Positions 25,421 to 32,558 are shown, counted from the first letter of the stretch. The stretch is 37,016 nucleotides of DNA from Rhodobacteraceae bacterium UBA6141 (GCA_002423245.1 DIVD01000043.1:1-37016), one strand, 5' to 3'. Notes: generated by a model not told the origin, from the sequence alone. Numbers and translations: made by a program.

Positions 25421-25440
25421 GGCGCCGGCATGGCTAGACT
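25413..25440 (+). promoter_or_regulatory. Possible promoter of the AlkB-like gene
   Basis: TTGCGC (25413-25418), 16-nt spacer, TAGACT (25435-25440), 21 nt before ATG 25462. The -10 matches TATAAT at three positions and the -35 keeps TTG. The -35 lies in the second copy of an 18-bp tandem duplication. Confidence 0.38.
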
Positions 25441-25461
25441 GGCGGCGAAAGGCCATTGCCG

Positions 25462-26505
25462 ATGCCGCTGCCCGATCCTGCCCCCTCGATGCTGCCCTTC
25501 TGGGCGGCGACGCTCATGCCGGTGCCGCTGCTGGTGGGCGCGGCGCTGTGGGGCGGCGGCTGGGGCCTCGCGGCGTTTGGCTACATGACGGTGTTGTCCT
25601 ATGCGCTGGATGCGCTGATCGCCGGCAGCGGCAATGCGCCGGAGGGGGCGGAGTTCCCGGCCGCCGATGCGCTGTCGGTCACGCTGGCGCTGCTGCATCT
25701 GGCGCTGCTGCCGCTGGGAGTGGCGGCTGTCGCGGGTGCGACGGGGCTGGGCGGCGGCGAGCGGGTGCTGGCCTTCGCCGGGTTCGGGCTGTTCTTCGGG
25801 CAGGTCTCCAATTCCAACGCGCATGAGCTGATCCATCGCGGGGCGCGGTGGCTCCATCTGCTCGGCGCCGCGGTGTTCGTGTCGCTGCTGTTCGGGCACC
25901 ACGTCTCGGCGCACCGGCTGGTGCATCACCGGCATGTGGCGACGGCGGCGGACCCCAACTCCGCCCGCGCCGGGGAGGGCTTCTACCGCTTCGCGCTGCG
26001 GGCCTGGGCGGGATCGTTCCGCGAGGGGCTTCGGGCGGAGACGGCGCTGCGGGCGCGCGCCGACCGGCGCGGGCTGCATCCCTGTGCGGTTCAGGTCGGC
26101 GGGGCGCTGGCCTGTCTGGCGGGGGCGGCGCTGGCCTTCGGGCTGCCGGGGCTGCTGGCCTGGGCGGGGCTGGCGGCCCATGCGCAGATGCAGTTGCTGC
26201 TGTCCGATTACGTGCAGCATTACGGGCTTGCGCGGCGCATCAGCGCCGGGCGGGCAGAGCCGGTGGGGCCTGCCCATAGCTGGGACGCGCCGCAGCCCTT
26301 CTCGGGCTGGCTGATGCTGCACGCGCCGCGCCACGCCGACCATCACCTGCATCCGGGGCGCGCCTGGCCCGGCCTGCGGCTGGACCGGGAGGCGACGCCG
26401 ATGCTGCCGCGCTCGCTGCCGCTGATGGCGGCGCTGGCGCTGGTGCCGCCGCTCTGGCGCAGGGTGATGGACCCCCGGCTGTCGCGCTGGCAGGCGGCGG
26501 GGTAG
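25462..26505 (+). CDS. AlkB-like alkane 1-monooxygenase/membrane fatty acid desaturase family protein
   Basis: A 347-residue membrane-bound non-heme di-iron enzyme. All three histidine clusters are present: NSNAHELIHRG (His121-His125), GHHVSAHRLVHHRHV (His146-His158), and LHAPRHADHHLHPGR near residue 280, with the additional conserved YVQHYGLARR. Hydrophobic helices before and between the clusters place the di-iron site at the cytoplasmic face. The N-SNAHELIHR and QHYGL motifs favour alkane hydroxylase (AlkB/XylM group) over acyl desaturase, but the substrate is not certain, and no rubredoxin gene is next to it. ATG 25462 has AAAGG at a normal distance; an in-frame TTG at 25456 is too close to it. 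Confidence 0.87.
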   Translation: MPLPDPAPSMLPFWAATLMPVPLLVGAALWGGGWGLAAFGYMTVLSYALDALIAGSGNAPEGAEFPAADALSVTLALLHLALLPLGVAAVAGATGLGGGERVLAFAGFGLFFGQVSNSNAHELIHRGARWLHLLGAAVFVSLLFGHHVSAHRLVHHRHVATAADPNSARAGEGFYRFALRAWAGSFREGLRAETALRARADRRGLHPCAVQVGGALACLAGAALAFGLPGLLAWAGLAAHAQMQLLLSDYVQHYGLARRISAGRAEPVGPAHSWDAPQPFSGWLMLHAPRHADHHLHPGRAWPGLRLDREATPMLPRSLPLMAALALVPPLWRRVMDPRLSRWQAAG

Positions 26506-26523
26506 CCCCGTCGTGGCCGCGCA

Positions 26524-27336
26524 TCAGCCGGTGGGCCAGCCCGCGTTGTCCATCGCCGCCCTGGCGGCCTCGGCCTCGGGCAGCTCTGCTTGCCAGCGCG
26601 CGGCGTCGAGCCGCCGCCCGGTCACCCCGTCCGACGCGCCCGAGGCAAGCCACAGAAGCGGCGGGACAACGATCGCGGGATCGAGCAGCCCGGCGCGGGC
26701 CTCTTGCGGCAGGCCCTCGGGGATCATCCCCGTCGCCGTGGCGCCGCCGGGAAGCAGCCCGTTCACCGTAACCCCGGTGCCCTCCAGATCCTGCGCCCAG
26801 ATGATCGTCTCGGACTCCAGCGCCGCCTTGGACGGGCCGTAGGGCGAAAAGCCGCGCCGCCGCATGGTGGCATGGTTCATGGTGACATTGACGATGCGCC
26901 CACGACCGGCGGCGATCATCCCCGGCGCCGCGGCCCGCGCCATCAGGAACGGGCCGTTCACATTGGTGTCGATCACCATGCGCCAGACATGCGGATCGGT
27001 CTCCCAGAACCGGGTCGGCTCGGTCAGGAAGCGCTGGCTGACATATTTCATGCCCCGCCCGGCATTGTTGACAAGCAGGTCGAGCCGCCCGAAGCGGTCA
27101 CGCGCCAGCTCGACGGCGCGCGCGCAGTCTTCCTCGCGCGTGACATCGGCGAGCATCGGGACAACCTGCCCGTTCCCCGCCTCGCGGGCCACGGCCTCGA
27201 CCTCGGCGGCCTCGCGCGATGCGGTGGCGATGACCCGCGCGCCCGCCGCCGCAAGCCCCAGCACCATCGCCCGCCCGAGCCCGCGCCCGCCGCCGGTGAC
27301 GATCGCGACCTGCCCTTCCAGCCGTCCGCCGCTCAC
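26524..27336 (-). CDS. SDR family oxidoreductase
   Basis: A 270-residue short-chain dehydrogenase with a Rossmann fold. The cofactor loop TGGGRGLG (14-21), the LLVNNAGRG strand and the active-site YGPSKAAL (YxxxK) are all present. The usual catalytic serine about 13 residues before the tyrosine is not evident: the stretch is IVNVTMNHATMRRRGFSPY, with Thr/Met/Asn there, so the catalytic arrangement may differ. The start is a GTG overlapping the aldo/keto reductase stop (GTGA). The two oxidoreductases therefore form a translationally coupled pair, perhaps acting on the same carbonyl substrate, which is unknown. Confidence 0.88.
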   Translation of the reverse strand: MSGGRLEGQVAIVTGGGRGLGRAMVLGLAAAGARVIATASREAAEVEAVAREAGNGQVVPMLADVTREEDCARAVELARDRFGRLDLLVNNAGRGMKYVSQRFLTEPTRFWETDPHVWRMVIDTNVNGPFLMARAAAPGMIAAGRGRIVNVTMNHATMRRRGFSPYGPSKAALESETIIWAQDLEGTGVTVNGLLPGGATATGMIPEGLPQEARAGLLDPAIVVPPLLWLASGASDGVTGRRLDAARWQAELPEAEAARAAMDNAGWPTG

Positions 27337-28325
27337 CGGTTCAGCGCCTGCATCTGGGGCGCGGCATAGCGCGTCCCCGCGGCAGCGCCCGGCGGCAGGA
27401 TGCGGTCGATCCGGGCAAGATCCTCGGGCGTGATCCGCACCTCGACAGCCCCCACGTTCTCCTCGAGCCGCGACCGCTTCTTGGTCCCCGGGATCGGCAC
27501 GATGTCCTCGCCCTGCGCCAGCAGCCAGGCAAGCGCAAGCTGGGCCGGCGTGCAGCCCTTCTCGCGCGCCATCGTCTCGATCTCGGCCACCAGATCGAGG
27601 TTCTTCTGGAAGTTCTCGCCCTGGAAGCGCGGCGCGGCGCGGCGGTAGTCGTCCTCTGCCAGATCCTCGATGCGGCGGATCTGCCCGGTCAGAAAGCCGC
27701 GCCCGAGCGGGCTGTAGGCGACATAGCCGATGCCAAGCTCGCGCACCGTCGGCAGGATCGCCTCCTCGGGCTCGCGGCTCCAGAGCGAATATTCGGTCTG
27801 AAGCGCCGAGATCGGGTGGACGGCATGGGCGCGGCGAATGGTGTCGGGCGCGGCCTCGGACAGGCCGAGGTAGCGCACCTTGCCGGCCTTCACCAGTTCG
27901 GCCATGGCGCCCACGGTTTCCTCGATCGGCGTGTTCGGATCGACCCGGTGCTGATAGTAAAGGTCGATATGGTCCACCCCGAGCCGCTTCAGCGAGGCGT
28001 CGCAGGCCTGGCGCACATAGGCCGCATCGCCGCGGATGCCGAGATATTCGCCGTTCTCGCCCCGGACGTTCCCGAACTTGGTCGCCAGCACCACCTCGTC
28101 GCGGCGGCCGGCGATGGCCTTGCCGACCAGCACCTCGTTGGTGAAGGGGCCATACATGTCGGCGGTGTCAAGCAGCGTGACGCCAAGCTCGAGCGCGCGG
28201 TGGATCGTCGCGACCGCCTCGGCCTCGTCACGGCCGCCATAGAATTCCGACATCCCCATGCACCCGAGGCCGAGTGCGGAAACCTCGAGCCCCTGAGAGC
28301 CCAGCTTGCGTGTGCCAATCTGCAT
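27333..28325 (-). CDS. Aldo/keto reductase
   Basis: A 330-residue NADPH-dependent aldo/keto reductase of the YakC/AKR13-like group with a TIM barrel. The catalytic tetrad is visible: Asp53 and Tyr58 in LLDTADMYGP, Lys83 in LATKFGNVRG, and His126 in DLYYQHRVDP. The C-terminal cofactor segment IPIPGTKKRSRLEENVGA-type (here VPIPGTKKRSRLEEN) is intact. ATG 28325 has AGGAG nearby (CAGGAGAACGAG). It is the first gene of a two-gene unit with the SDR. An inverted repeat ACTGA-N5-TCAGT 65 bp upstream suggests control by a TetR-type repressor, but no regulator gene is in view. Confidence 0.93.
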   Translation of the reverse strand: MQIGTRKLGSQGLEVSALGLGCMGMSEFYGGRDEAEAVATIHRALELGVTLLDTADMYGPFTNEVLVGKAIAGRRDEVVLATKFGNVRGENGEYLGIRGDAAYVRQACDASLKRLGVDHIDLYYQHRVDPNTPIEETVGAMAELVKAGKVRYLGLSEAAPDTIRRAHAVHPISALQTEYSLWSREPEEAILPTVRELGIGYVAYSPLGRGFLTGQIRRIEDLAEDDYRRAAPRFQGENFQKNLDLVAEIETMAREKGCTPAQLALAWLLAQGEDIVPIPGTKKRSRLEENVGAVEVRITPEDLARIDRILPPGAAAGTRYAAPQMQALNR

Positions 28326-28389
28326 CTCGTTCTCCTGAAATCTGTCGCCGTGCCGCCGGGCGATGGCGACTTCGGACCGCTCCATCACT

Positions 28390-28404
28390 ACTGAACAGAT
28401 CAGT
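28390..28404. promoter_or_regulatory. Inverted repeat, possible TetR-type operator upstream of the aldo/keto reductase
   Basis: ACTGA-ACAGA-TCAGT reads as a 5-bp dyad with a 5-nt centre. On the minus strand, in gene orientation, it is part of AAGACTGATCTGTTCAGTAG, similar in shape to TetR-family operators in front of reductase genes. It lies about 65 bp upstream of the aldo/keto reductase start, where a promoter should be. No regulator is encoded nearby. Confidence 0.4.
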
Positions 28405-28464
28405 CTTGCACAACAGTTCCGCGACAGACGCACATCGGCACCACGGAACCGGCCATCGGGCGCC

Positions 28465-28493
28465 CGTCGATGGTGCCCGCGTCGATGGTGCCC
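28465..28493. repeat. 15-bp direct repeat of the tRNA-Thr 3' end
   Basis: CGTCGATGGTGCCC occurs at 28465-28478 and again at 28480-28493, a period of 15 bp. The second copy includes the CCA end and part of the acceptor arm of tRNA-Thr (minus strand). It is a local duplication of the 3' end of the tRNA and its flank. Confidence 0.85.
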
Positions 28494-28561
28494 CCAGAGA
28501 GACTCGAACTCCCGACCCTCTGATTACAAATCAGACGCTCTACCAGCTGAGCTATAGGGGC
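28486..28561 (-). tRNA. tRNA-Thr (anticodon TGT)
   Basis: A complete 76-nt tRNA including an encoded CCA end. The acceptor stem pairs GCCCCTA with TGGGGGC, the discriminator is A, the D arm is GCTCAGCTGGTAGAGC, the anticodon arm is CTGATTTGTAATCAG with loop TTTGTAA and anticodon TGT, and the T arm contains GTTCGAGTC. It lies alone between the aldo/keto reductase promoter region and the gluconokinase relic. No integrase or phage gene is nearby. Confidence 0.97.
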
Positions 28562-28615
28562 ACGCGCAGGCAGATAGACCGCGCGGCGCAGGGTTGCAAG
28601 GCCCTCGCGCCGGGG

Positions 28616-28849
28616 TCAGCCAAGCGCGGCGAGCGCGGCGTCCAGCAGGGCGGGCGGGTCCAGAAGCGCGTTCAGGACGTGGGTATCGGGTTCGTCCGGG
28701 TCCGGGGACTGCCAGGTGGCAAGCTGGCTTGGCAGCAGCGAGAGCGGCATGAACTGCCCGCTGCGGCGCTGGCTCGCCGCCAGCGCGGCGTCAAGCGTGG
28801 ACCTGCCCGCGCCCGACATCCCCGCCACCACGACCAGCCGCGGCCTCAT
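28616..28849 (-). pseudogene. gntK: Internally deleted gluconokinase gene (gntK remnant)
   Basis: An open frame of 77 codons that joins the two ends of a gluconokinase. The first 19 residues, MRPRLVVVAGMSGAGRSTL, correspond to the start with its P-loop, in which the essential lysine is replaced by arginine (GRST for GKS). After a short junction it continues with SGQFMPLSLLPSQLATWQSP and DEPD, the family's C-terminal HFxPxxLLxSQxxxLExP...DE signature. Some 90-100 residues in between, including the gluconate site, are missing, so it cannot be an active kinase (full length about 165). The frame is still open and its ATG overlaps the stop of the iron permease gene (ATGA), so a small product could still be made. 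Confidence 0.75.
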
Positions 28850-30534
28850 CTTGGGCGGGGGGCGGGTGCGAGGTTCGCCCGCGCCAGCAGCGCCACCGCC
28901 ACCAGCCCCACCGCGATCACCAGAAGCGCGGCGGGAGAGGCGTCGCCGAGGTTTTCGAGGCTCGCCTTTTCATGCGTGCGCGTCGCCAGCGTCTCATAAT
29001 TGAACGGTCGCAGCAGCATCGTCGCGGGCAGTTCCTTGACGCAATCGACAAAGACCAGCAGCAGCGCCGAGCCGATGCTGCCCCTCATCAGCGGCAGATA
29101 GACCGCCGCCAGCGCGCCGCCCGCGGTCTTGCCCAGCGAGCGCGCCGCCATCGGCAACGAGGGCGAGACCCGCCCGAACGCCGCATCCGCCGCGCCCTGC
29201 GCGATGGCGAAGAAGCGCACCACATAGGCCAGCACGATGGCACCGGCCGAGCCGGTCAGCATCAGGCCCGGATCGGTGCCGGTCAGCGCCAGCCAGCCGT
29301 CGGCCAGCCGATGATCGAGCGCCGCCAGCGGGATCAGCAGCCCCACCGCCAGCACCGCGCCGGGCGCGGCATAGCCAAGCGCGGTGAAGGGCAGCAGCAG
29401 CCGCGGCACCGCCCGCCCGGTCAGCCGCACGCCATAGACCATGAACAGCGCGGCCGCGACGGTCAGCGCCGCGGCGATGCCCCCCGTCGCCAGCGTGTGC
29501 AGCAGCGCGCGGCCAAGGCCGGGCGACACCCAGGCCTCGGGGTTCGCCGCCGCATGGGCGCCCATCACCGCGACCGGCAGCACGAAGCCGAGCGCGAAGG
29601 GCACAAGGCACAGCCCCGTCGCCAGCCAGCCCCGCAGGCCGCGCAGCGGCGCGCGCGCGACCGGCCTCGGCTGGCGCACCGACTGGTAATAGCGCAGCCG
29701 CCGCCGCGAAAGCTTTTCCAGCGCGACAAGCGCAAGCACGAGCGCGAGGATCAGGCAGGCGATCTGCGCGGCGCCGCCGGCATTGCCCATCTCCAGCCAT
29801 GTCGTGAAGATGCCGGTGGTCAGCGTCTGCACGGAAAAGTAGCTGACGACGCCATAATCGGCGACCGTCTCCATCATCACGATCGCGGCGCCGGCGGCGA
29901 TGGCCGGACGCGCCAGCGGCAGCCCCACCCGCCAGAACAGCCCCGCCGGCCCCGCGCCAAGCGCGCGCGCCACCTCGTAGGAGCCGGCGGGCTGTTCGCG
30001 AAACGCCGCCCGCGCCAGCAGATAGACATAGGGATAAAGCGCCGCCGCCAGCACCACCACCGCGCCGCCGCGGGTCTTGACCGCCGGGAACCAGTAGTCG
30101 CGCGCCGAGGCCCAGCCGAAGCCATCGCGCAGCGCCACCTGCACCGGGCCGGAATATTCCAGGAAATCCACCAGCGCATAGGCCCCCACATAGGCCGGGA
30201 TCGCCAGCGGCAGCAGCAAGAGCCATTCCAGCGCGCCCGACAGCGGAAAGCGGTACATCGCGATCAGCCAGGCCGCGCCCGCCCCCACCGCCGCCGCCAG
30301 CGCCCCGGTCCCAAGCGCCAGCACCGCGGTATTCGCCAGATAGCGCGGCAGCGTGGTCGCCAGCAGATGCGGCCAGATGTTCTCGGTCGGGTTGAAGGCC
30401 AGCCACAGCACCGACAGGATCGGCAGCGCCACCAGCGCCGCGATCAGCACCGCGCCGGCCGACCACAGCCCCCCGCCCGCCGCGCGCGCCTCCTGCCGGC
30501 GGATCGGATGGGCTGGATGCTCGCTGCTGGTCAT
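28846..30534 (-). CDS. fbpB: Ferric-iron ABC transporter permease (FbpB/SfuB type)
   Basis: A 562-residue fused permease with two binding-protein-dependent transport domains and about twelve membrane helices, the architecture of FbpB/SfuB/HitB in Fe3+ uptake. The first EAA-type loop is SYEVARALGAGPAGLFWRVG and the second is SPSLPMAARSLGKTAGGAL with LPLMRGSIG. The C-terminus VDCVKELPATMLLRPFNYET is highly characteristic of iron permeases. The binding protein and ATPase genes are not adjacent, so partners lie elsewhere. MTSSEHPAHP is the likely start; a TGGACA / TGTATC pair 15 nt apart lies just upstream as a possible promoter. It is divergent from the gene at 30637. Confidence 0.9.
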   Translation of the reverse strand: MTSSEHPAHPIRRQEARAAGGGLWSAGAVLIAALVALPILSVLWLAFNPTENIWPHLLATTLPRYLANTAVLALGTGALAAAVGAGAAWLIAMYRFPLSGALEWLLLLPLAIPAYVGAYALVDFLEYSGPVQVALRDGFGWASARDYWFPAVKTRGGAVVVLAAALYPYVYLLARAAFREQPAGSYEVARALGAGPAGLFWRVGLPLARPAIAAGAAIVMMETVADYGVVSYFSVQTLTTGIFTTWLEMGNAGGAAQIACLILALVLALVALEKLSRRRLRYYQSVRQPRPVARAPLRGLRGWLATGLCLVPFALGFVLPVAVMGAHAAANPEAWVSPGLGRALLHTLATGGIAAALTVAAALFMVYGVRLTGRAVPRLLLPFTALGYAAPGAVLAVGLLIPLAALDHRLADGWLALTGTDPGLMLTGSAGAIVLAYVVRFFAIAQGAADAAFGRVSPSLPMAARSLGKTAGGALAAVYLPLMRGSIGSALLLVFVDCVKELPATMLLRPFNYETLATRTHEKASLENLGDASPAALLVIAVGLVAVALLARANLAPAPRPR

Positions 30535-30636
30535 GCGCCCGGCGATACAGGAATGCCGTTTCCCTGTCCAGAAATCACCGTATATAGCGGGCATGACATC
30601 GCGTTGAAGCAGCAAGAAGAACGGGCCCGACAGGCA

Positions 30637-31512
30637 ATGCAGGTCGTCTATCACCTCGGGGCGCATTCCACCGATGAAGAGCGGCTGGTGCGCGGGCTTC
30701 TGCGGGCCAAGGGTCCGCTCGCCGAACGGGGGGTGATCGTCCCCGGCCCCGGCCGCTATCGCCCGGTGCTGCGCGAGACCTTGCTGAAGCTGAAGGGCGC
30801 CGCCGCCAGCCGCGAGGTGCAGGAGGTGCTGCTTGATGCCGTGGCGGATGCCGATCTGGTCGAGCGGCTGGTGTTCAGCAACGAGCTGTTCATCTGCATC
30901 CCGCAAAAGGCGGTGATGGAGGGCATGTTCTACCCGATGGCCGCGCGCAAGGTCGCGGCGCTCTCGAACCTCTTCCCCGATGATCCGTGCGAGTTCCACA
31001 TGGCGCTGCGCAACCCCGCCACGCTGATCCCGGCGCTGCTGGGCCGGGTCGAGGGGCTGACCTGCGAGCAGTTCATCGGATCGGCCGATCCGCTGCAGAT
31101 CCGCTGGGCGCCGGTGATCCGGCGCATCCTCGCGGCGGTGCCGGGGCGGCAGCTGACACTGTGGTGCAACGAGGATACGCCGCTAATCTGGCCCGAGGTG
31201 CTGCGCAGCGTCGCGGGCGTGCCCGCCGAAACGCCGCTGGCCGCCGACATGGACGTGCTGGCGACGATCATGACCCCGGACGGGCAGAGGCGGCTGGAAG
31301 GCTATCTTGCCAGCCACCCTCCGGCGAGCATCGAGCAGCGCCGCAGCATCGTGTCGGCCTTCCTGTCGAAATTCGCGCGGCCCGAGGCGCTCGAGGTGGA
31401 GATCGCCCTGCCCGGCTGGACCGGGGATCTGATCGAGGACATCACCGACGCCTATGATGACGATGTGGCCGAGATCGCGGCCATGCCCGGCGTGCGCTTC
31501 CTCGCGCCCTGA
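30637..31512 (+). CDS. Conserved protein of unknown function, sulfotransferase-like N-terminus
   Basis: A 291-residue soluble protein without signal peptide or membrane helix. Its opening, VVYHLGAHSTDEERLVRGLL followed by LAERGVIVPGPGRY, resembles the PAPS-binding start of bacterial sulfotransferase-like proteins (HxGxxxTxxxxL ... GVxxP). The remainder, including SNELFICIPQKAVMEGMFYP and LPGWTGDLIEDITDAYDDDV, does not identify a substrate. The ribosome site before ATG 30637 is weak; an in-frame TTG at 30604 is an alternative. TATATA at 30581 with TTTCCC 16 nt upstream could be the promoter. Its last codons and stop are included in a tandem 26-bp repeat. Confidence 0.65.
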   Translation: MQVVYHLGAHSTDEERLVRGLLRAKGPLAERGVIVPGPGRYRPVLRETLLKLKGAAASREVQEVLLDAVADADLVERLVFSNELFICIPQKAVMEGMFYPMAARKVAALSNLFPDDPCEFHMALRNPATLIPALLGRVEGLTCEQFIGSADPLQIRWAPVIRRILAAVPGRQLTLWCNEDTPLIWPEVLRSVAGVPAETPLAADMDVLATIMTPDGQRRLEGYLASHPPASIEQRRSIVSAFLSKFARPEALEVEIALPGWTGDLIEDITDAYDDDVAEIAAMPGVRFLAP

Positions 31513-31594
31513 CGGGCGTGCGCTTCCTCGCGCCCTGACGGGCGTGCGCTTCCTCGCGCCCTGACGGGCGCGCGCTTCCTCGCGCCCTGACGGG
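31491..31594. repeat. 26-bp tandem repeat, four copies, spanning a stop codon
   Basis: Units start at 31491, 31517, 31543 and 31569, with a partial fifth at 31595. Each contains CGYGCGCTTCCTCGCGCCC followed by TGACGGG. The first copy encodes the last residues and stop of the preceding gene, and each later copy repeats that stop. Each unit can fold as GGGCGTG or GGGCGCG pairing with CGCGCCC across an 8-nt loop; the T-to-C difference between copies keeps pairing (G-U to G-C). Confidence 0.93.
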
Positions 31595-31652
31595 CGCGCT
31601 GCCCCGCCAAGCCGAGTCCCGCCTGACGGGCTGCCGAAAGCATCGGCCGCAC

Positions 31653-31677
31653 GGAACGTCCGCGGCTGCTGCGGGTT
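31653..31677 (+). promoter_or_regulatory. EcfG-type promoter for the 108-residue small protein
   Basis: GGAAC (31653-31657), 16 nt, GGTT (31674-31677), 37 nt before ATG 31714. It is framed by a perfect 10-bp inverted repeat, GAAAGCATCG (31636-31645) and CGATGCTTTC (31686-31695). Confidence 0.55.
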
Positions 31678-31713
31678 CTGCCTTGCGATGCTTTCCATCT
31701 GAAAGGTGATCCG

Positions 31714-32040
31714 ATGCGACATTCCCTCAGCCGCAGCCTGCCCTTGCTGGCCCTTGCCGGGATCGGCTGGCTGTTCTGGTCGTCCAGCCGCCGCGACGCC
31801 CGCGCCCCGGCGGCTTTCCTGCCGCAGCCGAAAGACGGCGAGGCGCCGGGCGCGGCCTCGCGGCCCGCCGCCAAGGCAGCCCCTCCGAAGCCCGCCGATA
31901 CCGGGGCCGCCGCGGACGGCCCTCCGCCGGTGCGCCCAGCGGGGCCCTCCCAGATGAAGGACCCGCCCGGGACCTGGGACGAGGTCGATGAAGTGAGCGA
32001 CGAATCCTTCCCCGCCAGCGACCCGCCCGGCCGCTACTGA
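31714..32040 (+). CDS. Small membrane-anchored protein with C-terminal ESFPASDPP motif
   Basis: A 108-residue protein with a single N-terminal membrane segment (LPLLALAGIGWLFWSSS) or uncleaved signal, a long Pro/Ala-rich linker, and an acidic tail PPGTWDEVDEVSDESFPASDPPGRY, of which ESFPASDPP is a motif I recall from small uncharacterised alphaproteobacterial proteins. AAAGGTG 6 nt upstream fixes the ATG. No function is known. An EcfG-type promoter lies upstream, and the gene is convergent with the next small gene across a strong shared terminator. Confidence 0.72.
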   Translation: MRHSLSRSLPLLALAGIGWLFWSSSRRDARAPAAFLPQPKDGEAPGAASRPAAKAAPPKPADTGAAADGPPPVRPAGPSQMKDPPGTWDEVDEVSDESFPASDPPGRY

Positions 32041-32070
32041 CAACCCGCCGCTGCTGACAACCCGCCGCTG
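32037..32070. repeat. 17-bp tandem duplication starting at a stop codon
   Basis: CTGACAACCCGCCGCTG occurs twice without gap (32037-32053, 32054-32070). The first copy contains the TGA of the preceding small gene. A more degenerate echo, CTACTGAACGCCCCGGCC, follows at about 32086. Confidence 0.88.
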
Positions 32071-32125
32071 CTGGCCGCCCCGGCCTCTACTGAACGCCCC
32101 GGCCGCCACGATCGACGATCCCGAA

Positions 32126-32156
32126 AGCGCCGGCCGCCCGACTTGCGGCCGGCGCT
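32126..32156. terminator. Bidirectional terminator between two convergent small genes
   Basis: AGCGCCGGCCGC and GCGGCCGGCGCT form a perfect 12-bp stem with a 7-nt loop. A short GTCTT follows on the plus strand and TTCGG on the minus strand. It lies between two genes that end at 32040 (plus) and 32187 (minus) and probably serves both. Confidence 0.75.
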
Positions 32157-32186
32157 GTCTTGCGCGAAGCACGGCTTCCGCGCTGC

Positions 32187-32558
32187 CTACAGCACGGCGA
32201 TGATCGCCAGCACCACGAGGATGCCGACCAGGATGCCGAGCGCCCTGCTGCTGGCGCAGGCCGCGCCGCTGTCGCCCGCACGGCGGGAGCGCGCATCGGG
32301 GCGCGCCGCGAGGTCGTGCTCTTGGTCATGCTCTTGCGCCCTGTCCAGCGGCTTCGGGGTGTGCAGCGGCTTCCGGGTCGGCGCCTGGCCGGGCGCCTCG
32401 CCGGGTGGCTCGCCGGGTGCTTGGCCGGGTGCCTGGCCGGGTGCCTCGCCCACCGGACCCGCCGGCCCGGCGACGGGGGGAAGCTCGATCCTGCCTGCCG
32501 CCGCGTCATGCGCGACGCCGTTGGACGGCGAATCTGCGGCTCTGGGGCCAGTCTGCAT
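32187..32558 (-). CDS. Small C-terminally anchored protein with PGQAPGE repeats
   Basis: A 123-residue protein with a hydrophilic N-terminus, a repetitive middle (GEAPGQAPGQAPGEPPGEAP), a stretch rich in His/Asp/Glu/Gln (AQEHDQEHDLAARPDARSRR) and a single hydrophobic helix at the very end (ALGILVGILVVLAIIAVL), the arrangement of a tail-anchored membrane protein. GAGGAG 7 nt before the ATG is a strong ribosome site. Function unknown. It is divergent from the gene at 32894, and an EcfG-type promoter sits 116 nt upstream. Its repeated part is encoded by imperfect 12-15 bp DNA repeats that are likely to vary between strains. Confidence 0.72.
   Translation of the reverse strand: MQTGPRAADSPSNGVAHDAAAGRIELPPVAGPAGPVGEAPGQAPGQAPGEPPGEAPGQAPTRKPLHTPKPLDRAQEHDQEHDLAARPDARSRRAGDSGAACASSRALGILVGILVVLAIIAVL

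Noticed and set aside
28465..28561. Active phage attachment site at tRNA-Thr
   Set aside because: No integrase, phage gene or distant att copy is in the window; only a local 15-bp duplication is seen.
30534..30637. Fur or Irr box between fbpB and the divergent gene
   Set aside because: No 19-bp Fur-like dyad or ICE-type motif could be read; only weak promoter-like hexamers are present.
31491..31620. CRISPR array
   Set aside because: The units are contiguous 26-mers without spacers, and no cas gene is present.
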